Of a stretch of 64,000 nt of DNA, positions 25,523 to 34,265 are shown piece after piece. Every line of letters starts with the position of its first letter. The first letter of the stretch is position 1. Both the position numbers and the translations under genes were made by a program. The notes beneath the pieces were generated by a model. The model was not told where the DNA came from, ran no database searches, and saw only the letters and a list, made by a program, of their open reading frames with translations. Origin of the DNA: Desulfobacteraceae bacterium UBA5616 (GTDB lineage: Bacteria; Desulfobacterota; Desulfobacteria; Desulfobacterales; UBA5616); contig DIKO01000019.1 in NCBI GenBank assembly GCA_002423615.1, positions 75,300 to 139,299 of the forward strand, given 5' to 3'.

Positions 25523-26713
25523 TCACTTTTTCCCCTTGCCGATCTTCCTGGGGGGTGGAAAATATTCGGGCATGAACCTTTCCCTGCCCACATCGGGGTT
25601 AACGGCGCAGCGGGTTTTAAAACCCGTAAACAGGGTGTTCAGGCAGGTATTGCATAGAATGCACCTGCGGATTTCATTGGTCCGGCCCTCCCGGACCTTG
25701 ACCGGCCACTGAGGATCAGCCAAAAGGCTTCTGGAAAGGGAGACGATATCCACCCTTCCCTTTTTTACGGCATCGGCTGCCTTTTGGGGATCATGGATGT
25801 TGGGGCAGATCACCGGGACCCGGACGGCGGCCTTGATCGCTTCAGCTTCCGGAAGGATAACCCCTTCCTTGTCCGGGAAGGTGAATTTTTTCGCTTCCAG
25901 TGTTCCGGAAGTTAAATGGATGTAATCAATCCCCTCCTTTTCTAAAATCCGGGCGATGTCTATCGTTTCCGAAATTCGCCTTCCTCCCTGGATATGCTCG
26001 TCCCCGCTGATACGGAATCCGATGATAAAATCCTTCCCCAGCCCTTCCCGGCACCTCCGAACCAGGTTCAGCGCCAGGGTCATGCGTTTTTCAAACGAAC
26101 CCCCATACCGGTCTTTCCTTTGGTTGGCATGGGGGGAAAGAAATGAAGCAAGGGCATAGCCATGGCCGCCGTGAATTTCGATACCGTCAAATCCCGCGGA
26201 CTGGATTCTGAGGGCGGAGGCAATGAACAGGTCCTCCAACTCCTCGATTTCCGGAATGGCCAACTCCCTGGGCGGCGGTGCCGTATAACCCTCAAAACCC
26301 TTCAGTCCCTTGGGCATGCAGCCGGGGGCGAATTCAACCGGAACAGCGGAGGGCCCGAAGGATTCAAGCCCCGGGCCCGGCTCCCGGCCCAGGCCCAGGC
26401 TCAACTGGACCACGGCCGCGGCGCCGAATGCCTTGATAGCATTCGCCAGATCATACATGCCCGCCAGGTTCCGGTCCCTGTGAAAGCCCAGGCACCCGAT
26501 GCCTTCCAGGCCGAATTTCAAATTGGCCATGGTGTGCTCCACGATCACCATCCCGACGCCGCCCTTGGCCCTGGCCGTGTAATGGCAGAGGGTCTGATCG
26601 GTCACGCCGCCATGGTCGTCCGCGTTTCCCATGCCGGTAGGGGCGAAGGCAAGCCTGTTTTTCAGCTCCTTGGGCCCGACTTTCAGGGGAGAAAACAACT
26701 CGGTAAAGCTCAT
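25523..26713 (-). CDS. Old-yellow-enzyme family NADH:flavin oxidoreductase
   Basis: A 396-residue FMN TIM-barrel of the OYE/2,4-dienoyl-CoA reductase group. Visible are LFSPLKVGPKELKNRLAFAPTGM at the start, FDGIEIHGGHGYALASFLSP with the substrate-binding HGGHG, and DRYGGSFEKRM. Near the C-terminus the cluster C-ILC-NTC followed by eleven residues and C resembles the iron-sulfur ligands of FadH-type enzymes. The C-terminal FAD/NADPH domain of FadH is absent, and only 137 bases separate it from the next gene, so it is not hidden by a frameshift. It probably reduces an activated alkene with electrons from a partner. It follows the ADC-family gene by 40 bases. Confidence 0.85.
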   Translation of the reverse strand: MSFTELFSPLKVGPKELKNRLAFAPTGMGNADDHGGVTDQTLCHYTARAKGGVGMVIVEHTMANLKFGLEGIGCLGFHRDRNLAGMYDLANAIKAFGAAAVVQLSLGLGREPGPGLESFGPSAVPVEFAPGCMPKGLKGFEGYTAPPPRELAIPEIEELEDLFIASALRIQSAGFDGIEIHGGHGYALASFLSPHANQRKDRYGGSFEKRMTLALNLVRRCREGLGKDFIIGFRISGDEHIQGGRRISETIDIARILEKEGIDYIHLTSGTLEAKKFTFPDKEGVILPEAEAIKAAVRVPVICPNIHDPQKAADAVKKGRVDIVSLSRSLLADPQWPVKVREGRTNEIRRCILCNTCLNTLFTGFKTRCAVNPDVGRERFMPEYFPPPRKIGKGKK

Positions 26714-26753
26714 GTTCCGCCTCCAAAATTTGGTTATGGATAAAAATACCGGA

Positions 26754-27539
26754 TTACATAGAATCCAATTTCATGAATGCGAAGGGTGCAAACGCATCAG
26801 TATCCACTTCGGCCACAACAGATCCGGGGAGCATGGTATTGTCGCCGATGGCATATACGGCCCCCAATACCCGGACAATTTCCACATCCTCCCATGGGTC
26901 GTGAATGGACGGCCGAATGATCAGTTCCGCTTCTCCCATTTCCATTGTCCTGGGGCGGCGGGTCACAAGCTCTCTGATCAGGCGCGGGTTATAGTCAAAA
27001 CCATCTCTTTCAGGCGCCGGAAAGTGTTTGAAATTATACACCAGGACGTCCGGATTTGCCCCCATGTCTTCGGCGATCATTTTCCGGAAATTCTCATCAT
27101 TGAATTTCCCGGTGAGATTCGCATTCACTTCCATAAAGCGGATGCCGTGCCGCTCCGTCCATCCGGAAACCCGTGATCCGCTTCTTTTGAGATGGATTTG
27201 GGCCATCTTCTTGGGGTAACCGAAAATTTCCCTCCCTCCGATCATGGCCATGTCATCGGTAACGGGCATGGCCAGGAAGAATACCCCTTCCTCCCCATTG
27301 TGTTGGGCAAGCAAAAATAATGCACTCTCCAGGTATTTTACCCCGAAATTGGTTTCCGGATAATCGGCGACAAAAATACCGGCGATGGGGGCGCTCGCCG
27401 GCTTAAGCGGCGGCGGGAGCAGGCGCTCAACCACATCCTGTCGGGTTTCAAAATATACCGTCAAAACTTCCGCATTATAAAACTCGGCCGTTTTTTCACT
27501 TAATTTTAACAAGTCCTCGGGGGATTTTACAAAGCCCAT
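26754..27539 (-). CDS. Acetoacetate decarboxylase-family protein
   Basis: A 261-residue protein with the family active site: lysine pair in GREIFGYPKKMA (K110/K111, one of which forms the Schiff base in true acetoacetate decarboxylase) and a glutamate at E71 (YLESALF) in the place of the catalytic acid. Many members of the family act on other substrates or as hydratase/aldolase-like enzymes, so the reaction is not assigned. It lies upstream of the OYE gene on the same strand, probably in one operon, and is divergent from the AEC permease. Confidence 0.82.
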   Translation of the reverse strand: MGFVKSPEDLLKLSEKTAEFYNAEVLTVYFETRQDVVERLLPPPLKPASAPIAGIFVADYPETNFGVKYLESALFLLAQHNGEEGVFFLAMPVTDDMAMIGGREIFGYPKKMAQIHLKRSGSRVSGWTERHGIRFMEVNANLTGKFNDENFRKMIAEDMGANPDVLVYNFKHFPAPERDGFDYNPRLIRELVTRRPRTMEMGEAELIIRPSIHDPWEDVEIVRVLGAVYAIGDNTMLPGSVVAEVDTDAFAPFAFMKLDSM

Positions 27540-27603
27540 AACTCACCTCGCTTTTTTCAGGGTTGCAAAGGGTGATGGAAATACGTGGGAACCCGGCTTT
27601 TAA

Positions 27604-28572
27604 ATGCTTCCGGTATTGATTAATTTCCTGCATTTTATTAATCAATTCTCCATGGAGATTTTCAATACCATCATTCCCATTTTCGCCGTCATCTTTGTCG
27701 GATGGTTCGCCGGTTATAAAAATTTTTTCCCGAAAACTTTCCTTGGACCTGCCAACCGCATCGTCTTTTATATCGCCATCCCTGCCATGATCTTCAGTGC
27801 CGTATCCAAGGCAGACTTTCACGAAAATTTCAACCCCGGCGCTTTGGCGGCCGCGCTGATATCCCTGACCCTTGCATATCTGCTGGCATGGATGGCAGGT
27901 GTCGGCCTCAAACTCAGAAACGGGAACCTCGGCAGCTTTATCCAGAGTTCCGCCCACTCCAACATCGGATACATTGCATTTGCCGTATCTTATTATTATC
28001 TCGGCAATGAAGGGCTCGCGGCCACGGGGCTGTTTGCCGGATTCATCATGATCCTCCAGAATCTTTACTCGGTGGCGGCACTGGTTGCCTCCGCGGGCAG
28101 GGGAAAGCCTCAAAGGGGAATCGGATCCAGCATTCTCACCCAGATAACACTCAATCCCATCATTATTTCGGCAGCCGGAGGGATTTTCTTTTCAGTGGCG
28201 GAAATTTCCATGCCCCTGTTTATTTCCCGGGCACTGGACATTCTCGGAGGTATGGGGCTCCCCACGGCGCTTCTCATTATCGGAGCATCCCTGTCCTCAA
28301 GACTGGTAAAAACCCGCCTTGCCGCCGTGTTGACTTCATGCGCCATCAAACTGATCCTTCTGCCGGGGATTGCCCTGGGTCTGTTCTGGCTCTGGGGCAT
28401 ACCCAAGGCTCAACACCTTCCCATCCTGATTATCCTCGCATCCCCCACCGCAACGGTGGCTTATGTCATGGCCGGAGAAATGGGGGGAGATCCGGATCTG
28501 GCCGCAGCGGTGATCAGCCTCTGTACAGTGCTCTCCTCAGCCACGTTCGTGTTCTGGCTGCACATCGCTTAA
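27604..28572 (+). CDS. AEC-family (auxin efflux carrier-like) permease
   Basis: An inner-membrane carrier of 322 residues (306 from the ATG at 27652) with about ten hydrophobic helices in two halves. The opening MEIFNTIIPIFAVIFVGWFAG is typical for the AEC family, and SAHSNIGYIAFAVSYYYLG and TATVAYVMAGEMGGD match conserved parts. Members export or exchange organic acids such as malate and malonate. The second ATG (27652) matches the family start better than 27604, but neither has a clear ribosome site. It is transcribed away from the ADC-family gene and could move a substrate or product of that pathway. Confidence 0.85.
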   Translation: MLPVLINFLHFINQFSMEIFNTIIPIFAVIFVGWFAGYKNFFPKTFLGPANRIVFYIAIPAMIFSAVSKADFHENFNPGALAAALISLTLAYLLAWMAGVGLKLRNGNLGSFIQSSAHSNIGYIAFAVSYYYLGNEGLAATGLFAGFIMILQNLYSVAALVASAGRGKPQRGIGSSILTQITLNPIIISAAGGIFFSVAEISMPLFISRALDILGGMGLPTALLIIGASLSSRLVKTRLAAVLTSCAIKLILLPGIALGLFWLWGIPKAQHLPILIILASPTATVAYVMAGEMGGDPDLAAAVISLCTVLSSATFVFWLHIA

Positions 28573-28586
28573 ACTTTTGAACCGAC

Positions 28587-28630
28587 ACGGAGACGCCCGA
28601 TCTTTAGAAATGACCCGCCTGCGTCTCCGT
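28587..28630. terminator. Hairpin between convergent genes
   Basis: ACGGAGACGC (28587-28596) pairs with GCGTCTCCGT (28621-28630). The T-run is poor. It lies between the permease and the convergent nitronate-monooxygenase-like gene and may act on both. Confidence 0.5.
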
Positions 28631-28664
28631 TCCAGGCCGAAACAGGACCTGTCTGCTGTGCTAG

Positions 28665-29633
28665 TTAAGCATTGGCGATGCCTTGAACCCGTTGGCTCAC
28701 TTCCCGGGCTTCGGCCATGATTTTAACCACCAGATCTTTGATGGGAAGAGTTTCCTTGGTGCGTCCCACCACCTGACCGCAGGGAAAAACCGCTTCATCT
28801 CCGCCGTCGATCCAGGCGGTTCTGGCTTTCTGACTGGTGATTTTCGGCAGCAGTTCCTCCAGAGACGCGCCCCGGTTTTCCATTTCCTCGATTTCCTTGG
28901 CCCATTGATTTTTCAGAACCCGGATGGGGCTTTGAATGGATTTCTGGATCACCATGGTATCCGTGGTTTCAGCGGCGACAAATTTATCCTTGCTCTTCTG
29001 GTGGATCGGACACTCCACGGTGTTCAAAAAGCGGGTCCCCATGTTGACGCCTTCTGCTCCCAGGGCAAGAGCCGCCACCAGGGTCTTGCCGTCGGAGAAT
29101 CCGCCCCCGGCGATGAGCGGGGTTTTGATCAGGCTCGTGGCCTCGGGGATCAGTACCAGGGTACTCACATCCTCCATTCCCGGATGCCCCCCGCACTCGG
29201 CTCCCACCAGAGACACGATATTGACCCCCAGCTTGTCCATTTTGACGGCGTCTCTCAACCTGGCGCATTTATGAATATGAACAGCGCCCATGGCTCGTAT
29301 CTTGGCCAGATGGGGCTCCGGACTGCGTCCGGCGGTTTCGATAATTTTAATCCCCTCTCCGGCCAGAATGTCCAGGGTCACTTCAACGGTCCTGGCATCA
29401 TGACCGGGAAAAAGGGACACATTGACGCCGAAGGGTTTATCCGTCAAATCCCTGAGCTGTTTCAATCCATCAAGCAGGGATTGCTTGTCCGGAAAATTGG
29501 CGGAAGCCAGACACGAAAAAATGCCCGCATTGGCGCAGGCCGCCACGAAAGGCGCAAAGCTGAGATTCATCATGGTGCCGCATTGAATGGGATATTCCAC
29601 TCCGAGCAGTTCCGTCACTCTGGTTTTAAACAT
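28665..29633 (-). CDS. Nitronate monooxygenase-family (NPD) flavoprotein
   Basis: A 322-residue FMN TIM-barrel of the 2-nitropropane dioxygenase-like family: MFKTRVTELLGVEYPIQCGTM at the start, the phosphate-binding GGGFSDGKTLVAALALGAEGVNMGTRF and the GAECGGHPG segment. Many such proteins in anaerobes are not nitronate oxidases and include enoyl-reductase-like enzymes. The C-terminal half has IDGGDEAVFPCGQVVG, usual in this subgroup. It is divergent from the second sigma-54 activator, with 236 bases between them in which no clear promoter stands out. Confidence 0.85.
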   Translation of the reverse strand: MFKTRVTELLGVEYPIQCGTMMNLSFAPFVAACANAGIFSCLASANFPDKQSLLDGLKQLRDLTDKPFGVNVSLFPGHDARTVEVTLDILAGEGIKIIETAGRSPEPHLAKIRAMGAVHIHKCARLRDAVKMDKLGVNIVSLVGAECGGHPGMEDVSTLVLIPEATSLIKTPLIAGGGFSDGKTLVAALALGAEGVNMGTRFLNTVECPIHQKSKDKFVAAETTDTMVIQKSIQSPIRVLKNQWAKEIEEMENRGASLEELLPKITSQKARTAWIDGGDEAVFPCGQVVGRTKETLPIKDLVVKIMAEAREVSQRVQGIANA

Positions 29634-29869
29634 TGGGACCTCCTTTAGGGTACTTGGGGTTAATGATGTTGAGATTTAATTTTTTCAGCAAATATCGTGC
29701 CTTATTTCCGATTCTCCTGCAAACACATTTTTTCTAAGTAAATAGGAATTCTTATGAAAAACCATCCAATAAAGGCAATTTCTTTTGACAAATACGACAG
29801 ATAGAACTGGATTATAATTCAGTCTCCTGTTATTCTGCCGAATAGTTCAGTTTGGAATAAGGGGAAATC

Positions 29870-31423
29870 ATGGACGACAATAAATTTTTCAGGGAAGCCA
29901 CATTAAGGATCTGCGGAAATCTCGAAATTGACAGGGCATTAAGGGAATGCCTGATCTACATCAGGGATTTTATGCCGGCAGACCTGATGGCTTTTGTGAT
30001 CCATATTCCCGAGGACCAGGTATTCGAGACGGTTGCCGTGGCCAGGCAAAACGACAGCGACACCCTGCCCATCCGGATTCCCGTACCCGAGGAAAACCAG
30101 GCCCATTTGAAAGATCAGTTCGACAGTCCCCGCATCACCACCGTCAACTCCATCAGCAGAAGCGATTCCCTGGCCGGCATTAACCGGCAACTGGGCTTTC
30201 CCGACGGCGGCGGGATGGTCATGGAAATGGTGCTGGCCGGAAAAAAAATGGGCGCCTTGATCATCATCAACCAAAAAGGCGAACCTTACACCAGGGAACA
30301 TGAACGTCTCCTGTCCATGCTCAACGAACCTTTCGGCATCGCCCTGACCAACAGTCTTCGATACCGGAAGGCCAACCAGTTAAAAAACTTGCTGGCCGAT
30401 GACAAACGGTACCTGGAAAAGGAACTCCTGCGGAAAACCGGGGAAAAGATCATCGGGTCCTACAGCGGCCTGAAAAACGTCATGGAACTGGTGAAACAGG
30501 TGGCCCCCACGGACAGCCCGGTTTTACTCCAGGGAGAAACCGGCGTCGGGAAAGAGGTGATTGCCGGCGCTATTCATAAATCGTCCATGCGGAGGGAAGG
30601 GCCTTTCATCAAGGTCAATTGCGGGGCCATTACCGAATCCCTTATCGACAGCGAACTGTTCGGCCATGAAAAAGGGGCGTTCACCGGCGCCGTGTCAAGG
30701 AAAAGGGGACGATTTGAGAGGGCCGAAGGCGGCACCATATTTCTGGATGAATTTGCCGAACTTCCTCCCGAGTCTCAAACCCGGTTTTTACGGGTTCTCC
30801 AGGACAAGGAAATCGAGCGGGTCGGGGGCGAGCGTCCCATCAAGGTGGACTGCCGCATCATCGTCGCCACCAACCGCAACCTCGATGAAATGATCCGGCA
30901 CGCAAAATTCCGGTACGATCTGTACTACCGGATAAAGGTCTTTCCCATCACCATTCCCCCTTTAAGAAAAAGAAAATGGGATATTCCCGCCCTGACCCGG
31001 TATTTTCTTCATAAAAAAGCAGGGGAACTGGCCCTTCCCGAATCCCCTGCCCTGGGACCCGGGGCCCTGGACCGGCTCATGGCCTACCACTGGCCCGGAA
31101 ATGTCCGTGAGCTGGAAAACACCATAGAGCGGGCTTTGATCATCAACAAGGGAAAGCCCCTGACGTTTAATGATCTCTGGCCGGACCCGCAGCAGCCCGT
31201 GGATTTCCAGGACACCTCCAGGGAGCCTTTCTTAAACCTGGATGAAGCGATGGCCCGTCATATCCGGAAAGCGTTGTACAAAACCGGGGGTAAAGTAGAG
31301 GGTGATGACGGTGCTGCCCGGATTTTATGCATCAATCCGGGAACCCTCAGGCAAAGAATGAGAAAACTCGGCATCCCCTTCGGCAGGGACGCCAAAACGG
31401 TTTATCGATCCCTTCCCGACTGA
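29870..31423 (+). CDS. Sigma-54 activator with N-terminal GAF domain
   Basis: A 517-residue enhancer-binding protein. A GAF-type sensor (about residues 1-165) leads to an AAA+ core with Walker A GETGVGKE at 222-229, the sigma-54 loop GAFTGA at 269-274 in perfect form and Walker [15 protein letters not shown] Fis-type helix-turn-helix ends it ([22 protein letters not shown]). AAGGGGAAA precedes the ATG. It resembles FhlA/NorR-type regulators in layout. It stands between the NPD gene and the convergent crotonase/2-oxoacid oxidoreductase operon. No consensus -24/-12 site was seen immediately before either, so its target is open. Confidence 0.9.
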   Translation: MDDNKFFREATLRICGNLEIDRALRECLIYIRDFMPADLMAFVIHIPEDQVFETVAVARQNDSDTLPIRIPVPEENQAHLKDQFDSPRITTVNSISRSDSLAGINRQLGFPDGGGMVMEMVLAGKKMGALIIINQKGEPYTREHERLLSMLNEPFGIALTNSLRYRKANQLKNLLADDKRYLEKELLRKTGEKIIGSYSGLKNVMELVKQVAPTDSPVLLQGETGVGKEVIAGAIHKSSMRREGPFIKVNCGAITESLIDSELFGHEKGAFTGAVSRKRGRFERAEGGTIFLDEFAELPPESQTRFLRVLQDKEIERVGGERPIKVDCRIIVATNRNLDEMIRHAKFRYDLYYRIKVFPITIPPLRKRKWDIPALTRYFLHKKAGELALPESPALGPGALDRLMAYHWPGNVRELENTIERALIINKGKPLTFNDLWPDPQQPVDFQDTSREPFLNLDEAMARHIRKALYKTGGKVEGDDGAARILCINPGTLRQRMRKLGIPFGRDAKTVYRSLPD

Positions 31424-31428
31424 TCCGG

Positions 31429-32193
31429 TTATTTTCCTTTTTTCAGACTTTCCAGCAATCCGTCGATGCGCCTGCGGGTTTCATCCGTTCCGATATAGGT
31501 CCTGAACAGCCACTCCTGTATCTTCATGGCCCCGTCCATATCCTGGTTCAACAGGGTGTGACCGAGTTGCTTGGTTTCCCTCAGCACGTCCTTGTCGAAT
31601 GCCGCCATATTCCGGGCAATGTCCATTACGGGTTCAAGGAGCCCTCCGTCGGGAAAAACCCTGCTGACATACCCCATTTTCTCCGCCTCCGCCGCATCGT
31701 AGATCCTTCCCGTCAGAGCCACTTCCTTGGCCCGACCGAGTCCGATGATCCGCCACAGGGGGTCGAGTATGGGGGTCAGGGAAAGAACGATTTCCCGCTG
31801 CCCGAATTTGGCGCGCTCCGAAGCATAGCGGATGTCGCACATCATGGTCAGATCAAACCCCCCCGCGATGGCGGGGCCGCCTACGGCGGCGATCACCGGC
31901 CGGCTGCAGAACAGGATGGCCCGGTAAGCCCGGTGAAACAGGCCGGTAAAGGCCTCGTTGGATTCTTTTTTGATGGTCCGGATAAAGTTCAAATCGAATC
32001 CTGCGCTGAAATAGGTCTCCCCACCGGTGAGCACAGCCACGTTGACTTCGGGCATCCGGCTGATGCTTTCAAACAGGATAGCGATTTCCTCCAGCACCTC
32101 CGGCGACAACGCGTTTCTTTTTTCCGGACGATGAATCGTGACCAGGGCGACCCGGTCTTCCACGGAAAGCTTAAGATACTGTAAATCCATCAA
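31429..32193 (-). CDS. Enoyl-CoA hydratase/isomerase (crotonase) family protein
   Basis: A 254-residue crotonase-fold protein: IHRPEKRNALSPEV, an oxyanion-hole segment AGFDLNFI, and AIAGGFDLTMMCDIRYAS. The second catalytic glutamate is kept (FGQREI, E134), but the first is replaced by aspartate (D114), so plain hydration is not certain. Isomerase or hydrolase activity is possible. It is the last gene of the 2-oxoacid oxidoreductase operon, 20 bases after the beta subunit, suggesting that the acyl-CoA made by the oxidoreductase or a related thioester is processed further. Confidence 0.85.
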   Translation of the reverse strand: MMDLQYLKLSVEDRVALVTIHRPEKRNALSPEVLEEIAILFESISRMPEVNVAVLTGGETYFSAGFDLNFIRTIKKESNEAFTGLFHRAYRAILFCSRPVIAAVGGPAIAGGFDLTMMCDIRYASERAKFGQREIVLSLTPILDPLWRIIGLGRAKEVALTGRIYDAAEAEKMGYVSRVFPDGGLLEPVMDIARNMAAFDKDVLRETKQLGHTLLNQDMDGAMKIQEWLFRTYIGTDETRRRIDGLLESLKKGK

Positions 32194-32213
32194 TTCTCCT
32201 TTTTCATCGTTCT

Positions 32214-33086
32214 TTAAATTTTCTTTTGAAGCTGTTTCCAGTCTTCATCCACCATTTTTTGAATGGCATCCATGTCCTGATCCGTTAAATGGGCGAAACG
32301 GCCCTGGAGTTTCAGATAGTCTTTCACAGGGCGATCCCCCGTGTAATTCAAAGTATACCGGACACCCTCCTCCACCTCATACAGGGGAAACAGATTTGTC
32401 CGGACCGCCAGGCGGGCGATTTTAACGGACATTTCGGAAGGCATCCGCCACCCCGTGGGGCAGGATGCAAAGATGTGGATAAACCGCGAACCGCCCTTCA
32501 GGGATTTGGCCTTTTTGAACTTCAGGATCATATCCTCCGGAAACGCGATGGATGCGGTGGCGGCATAGGTGATACGATGAGCGGCCAGCGCTTCAACGAT
32601 ATTTTTTTTCCGCGTTCTCTTCCAGTCCTTCCCCGGCGTCGTGGTGGTGCGGGCTCCGGCAGGCGTGGCTGAACTCCGCTGGACCCCCGTGTTCATGTAG
32701 GCTTCATTGTCGTAGCACGCATAGATAAAGTCCTCGTTTCGTTCAACCGCTCCGCTTAGGGCCTGAAACCCGATATCAAAGGTACCGCCGTCCCCGGCCC
32801 AGGTCATCACCGTGGTTTCCGTGTCCCCCCTCATGTCCAGGGCGGCCCGCAGTCCGCTTGCCGCAGCGGCACCCGAGGCAAAGGCCGTGTGCAGGATGGG
32901 GACTTTCAGCGCCGTCTGGGGATGGGACCCGGACATGACGCCCCAGCAGCAGGCCGGCATGACGATGATGGTCTTCTCCCCAAGCGCCTTCAAGGCGAAT
33001 TTCATGGCGATGGCGGCCCCACATCCCGGGCATCCCACATGCCCGGAATACATATAATCATTCTGCGGTATATCGAACGGTTTCAT
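32214..33086 (-). CDS. 2-oxoacid:acceptor oxidoreductase, beta (TPP) subunit
   Basis: A 290-residue PorB-type subunit. Thiamine diphosphate binding is shown by GDGGTFDIGFQALSGAVERN (GDGG at 98-101, with the usual asparagine downstream in DNEAYMNTG). Cysteines C19, C22 (GCPGCG), C46/C47 and a later C in FASCPTGW fit the iron-sulfur cluster of the family. With the alpha, gamma and fused delta-like subunits encoded just upstream it oxidatively decarboxylates a 2-oxoacid to acyl-CoA. Substrate is not set by sequence alone. It lies 18 bases after the alpha gene. Confidence 0.9.
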   Translation of the reverse strand: MKPFDIPQNDYMYSGHVGCPGCGAAIAMKFALKALGEKTIIVMPACCWGVMSGSHPQTALKVPILHTAFASGAAAASGLRAALDMRGDTETTVMTWAGDGGTFDIGFQALSGAVERNEDFIYACYDNEAYMNTGVQRSSATPAGARTTTTPGKDWKRTRKKNIVEALAAHRITYAATASIAFPEDMILKFKKAKSLKGGSRFIHIFASCPTGWRMPSEMSVKIARLAVRTNLFPLYEVEEGVRYTLNYTGDRPVKDYLKLQGRFAHLTDQDMDAIQKMVDEDWKQLQKKI

Positions 33087-33104
33087 TTAAATTCTCCGGT
33101 ACAT

Positions 33105-34265
33105 TCATTCATCCGGTCGCAGACCGATCCAGACGCTCTCCGGTTCCGGTTTTTCAGTATTCCGCGTGATCCTGTAGATCTCACGCACGGTGTCGGGCGT
33201 GATGTCCCTTCCCCCCAGCCCGGCGATATAGCTGTAAACTCCCGGCCGATGGTCCGAGTTGAAAAGGGCGGCTTTGATTTCCTGGGCAAAAATACCGCCG
33301 ACGCCGAAGGAACAGTTGCGATCGATCACCGCCACTTTTCGTGCCCTCTTCAGGACTTCACTGACGATTTTTGACGGAAAAGGCCTGAACAGTCTGATCT
33401 TCAACAGTCCCACCTTTTCCCCTTCCTCCCTTAGTCCGGAAACCACCTCCCGGCACACGCCGACAGCCGTTCCCGCAGCCACAAGGACAATCTCGGCATC
33501 TTCACATAAATGCTGTTCAATCCGCCCGTACTTCCGATTGAACACCCGGTAAAATGCGTCCTCGGTTTCGTTCAAACACTCCCCCGCCATCTGCATGGCC
33601 ATCTGGACGGAATGGCGCATTTCCATATATACCCCGGGCGGAGACATCTGGCCCATGTTGCAGGGATTCGCCGTGTCCACCACCACCCGGGGGAAAAACG
33701 CCGGCAGGAACCGGTCAGCCGATTCCCGGTCCGGAACATCCACCGGCTCCCAGGTATGGGAAAGAAAAAACGCATCCAGCACCACCATGACGGGTAGGTT
33801 GACCTCTTCCGCCAGTCGAAACGCCATCAGGGTCGTGTCCAGAACTTCCTGTCCGTCCTCGCAGTACAACTGGATCCAGCCAGTGTCCCGCTGGGCCAGG
33901 CTGTCGGTCTGATCCATCCAGATATTCCAGCCAGGGGCCAGGGCACGGTTGACCTCGGCCATAACGATGGGAAGACGGGCCCCCGAAGCCCAGTGCAGGA
34001 GTTCATGCATGTAGGCAAGCCCCTGGGACGATGTTGCGGTAAACGTGCGGACCCCGCCGGAGGATGCGCCGATGGCCGCGGCCATGGCCGAATGTTCACT
34101 CTCTACGCAGATAAACCGGGCGTCCAGGGACCCCTCGGCGCAGGCTTCCGAAATGGCTTCCACGATATGGGTCTGCGGCGTGATCGGATAGGCGGAAACG
34201 ACCCGGACGCGGGCCAGTTTTACGGCCTCGGAAACAGCATGGCTTCCTTCCAGGACTTTTTTCAT
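33105..34265 (-). CDS. 2-oxoacid:acceptor oxidoreductase, alpha subunit
   Basis: A 386-residue PorA-type subunit with the pyrimidine-binding domain (VVSAYPITPQTHIVEAI), ESEHSAMAAAIGAS and TATSSQGLAYMHE, and the C-terminal transketolase-like part (VAVIDRNCSFGVGG). The true start is the ATG at 34265, preceded by AGAGGAGG and overlapping the stop of the upstream gene in ATGA. A longer frame to 34406 is not used. Works with the beta subunit in CoA-dependent oxidative decarboxylation. Confidence 0.9.
   Translation of the reverse strand: MKKVLEGSHAVSEAVKLARVRVVSAYPITPQTHIVEAISEACAEGSLDARFICVESEHSAMAAAIGASSGGVRTFTATSSQGLAYMHELLHWASGARLPIVMAEVNRALAPGWNIWMDQTDSLAQRDTGWIQLYCEDGQEVLDTTLMAFRLAEEVNLPVMVVLDAFFLSHTWEPVDVPDRESADRFLPAFFPRVVVDTANPCNMGQMSPPGVYMEMRHSVQMAMQMAGECLNETEDAFYRVFNRKYGRIEQHLCEDAEIVLVAAGTAVGVCREVVSGLREEGEKVGLLKIRLFRPFPSKIVSEVLKRARKVAVIDRNCSFGVGGIFAQEIKAALFNSDHRPGVYSYIAGLGGRDITPDTVREIYRITRNTEKPEPESVWIGLRPDE

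Noticed and set aside
28683..29648. Long open frame antisense to the NPD-family gene
   Set aside because: It mirrors a well-supported flavoprotein gene, lacks any recognisable domain and has low-complexity histidine/glycine content.
29780..29815. TTGACA and TATAAT before the 29870 regulator as a promoter
   Set aside because: The two boxes are about 22 bases apart, too far for a normal sigma-70 promoter.
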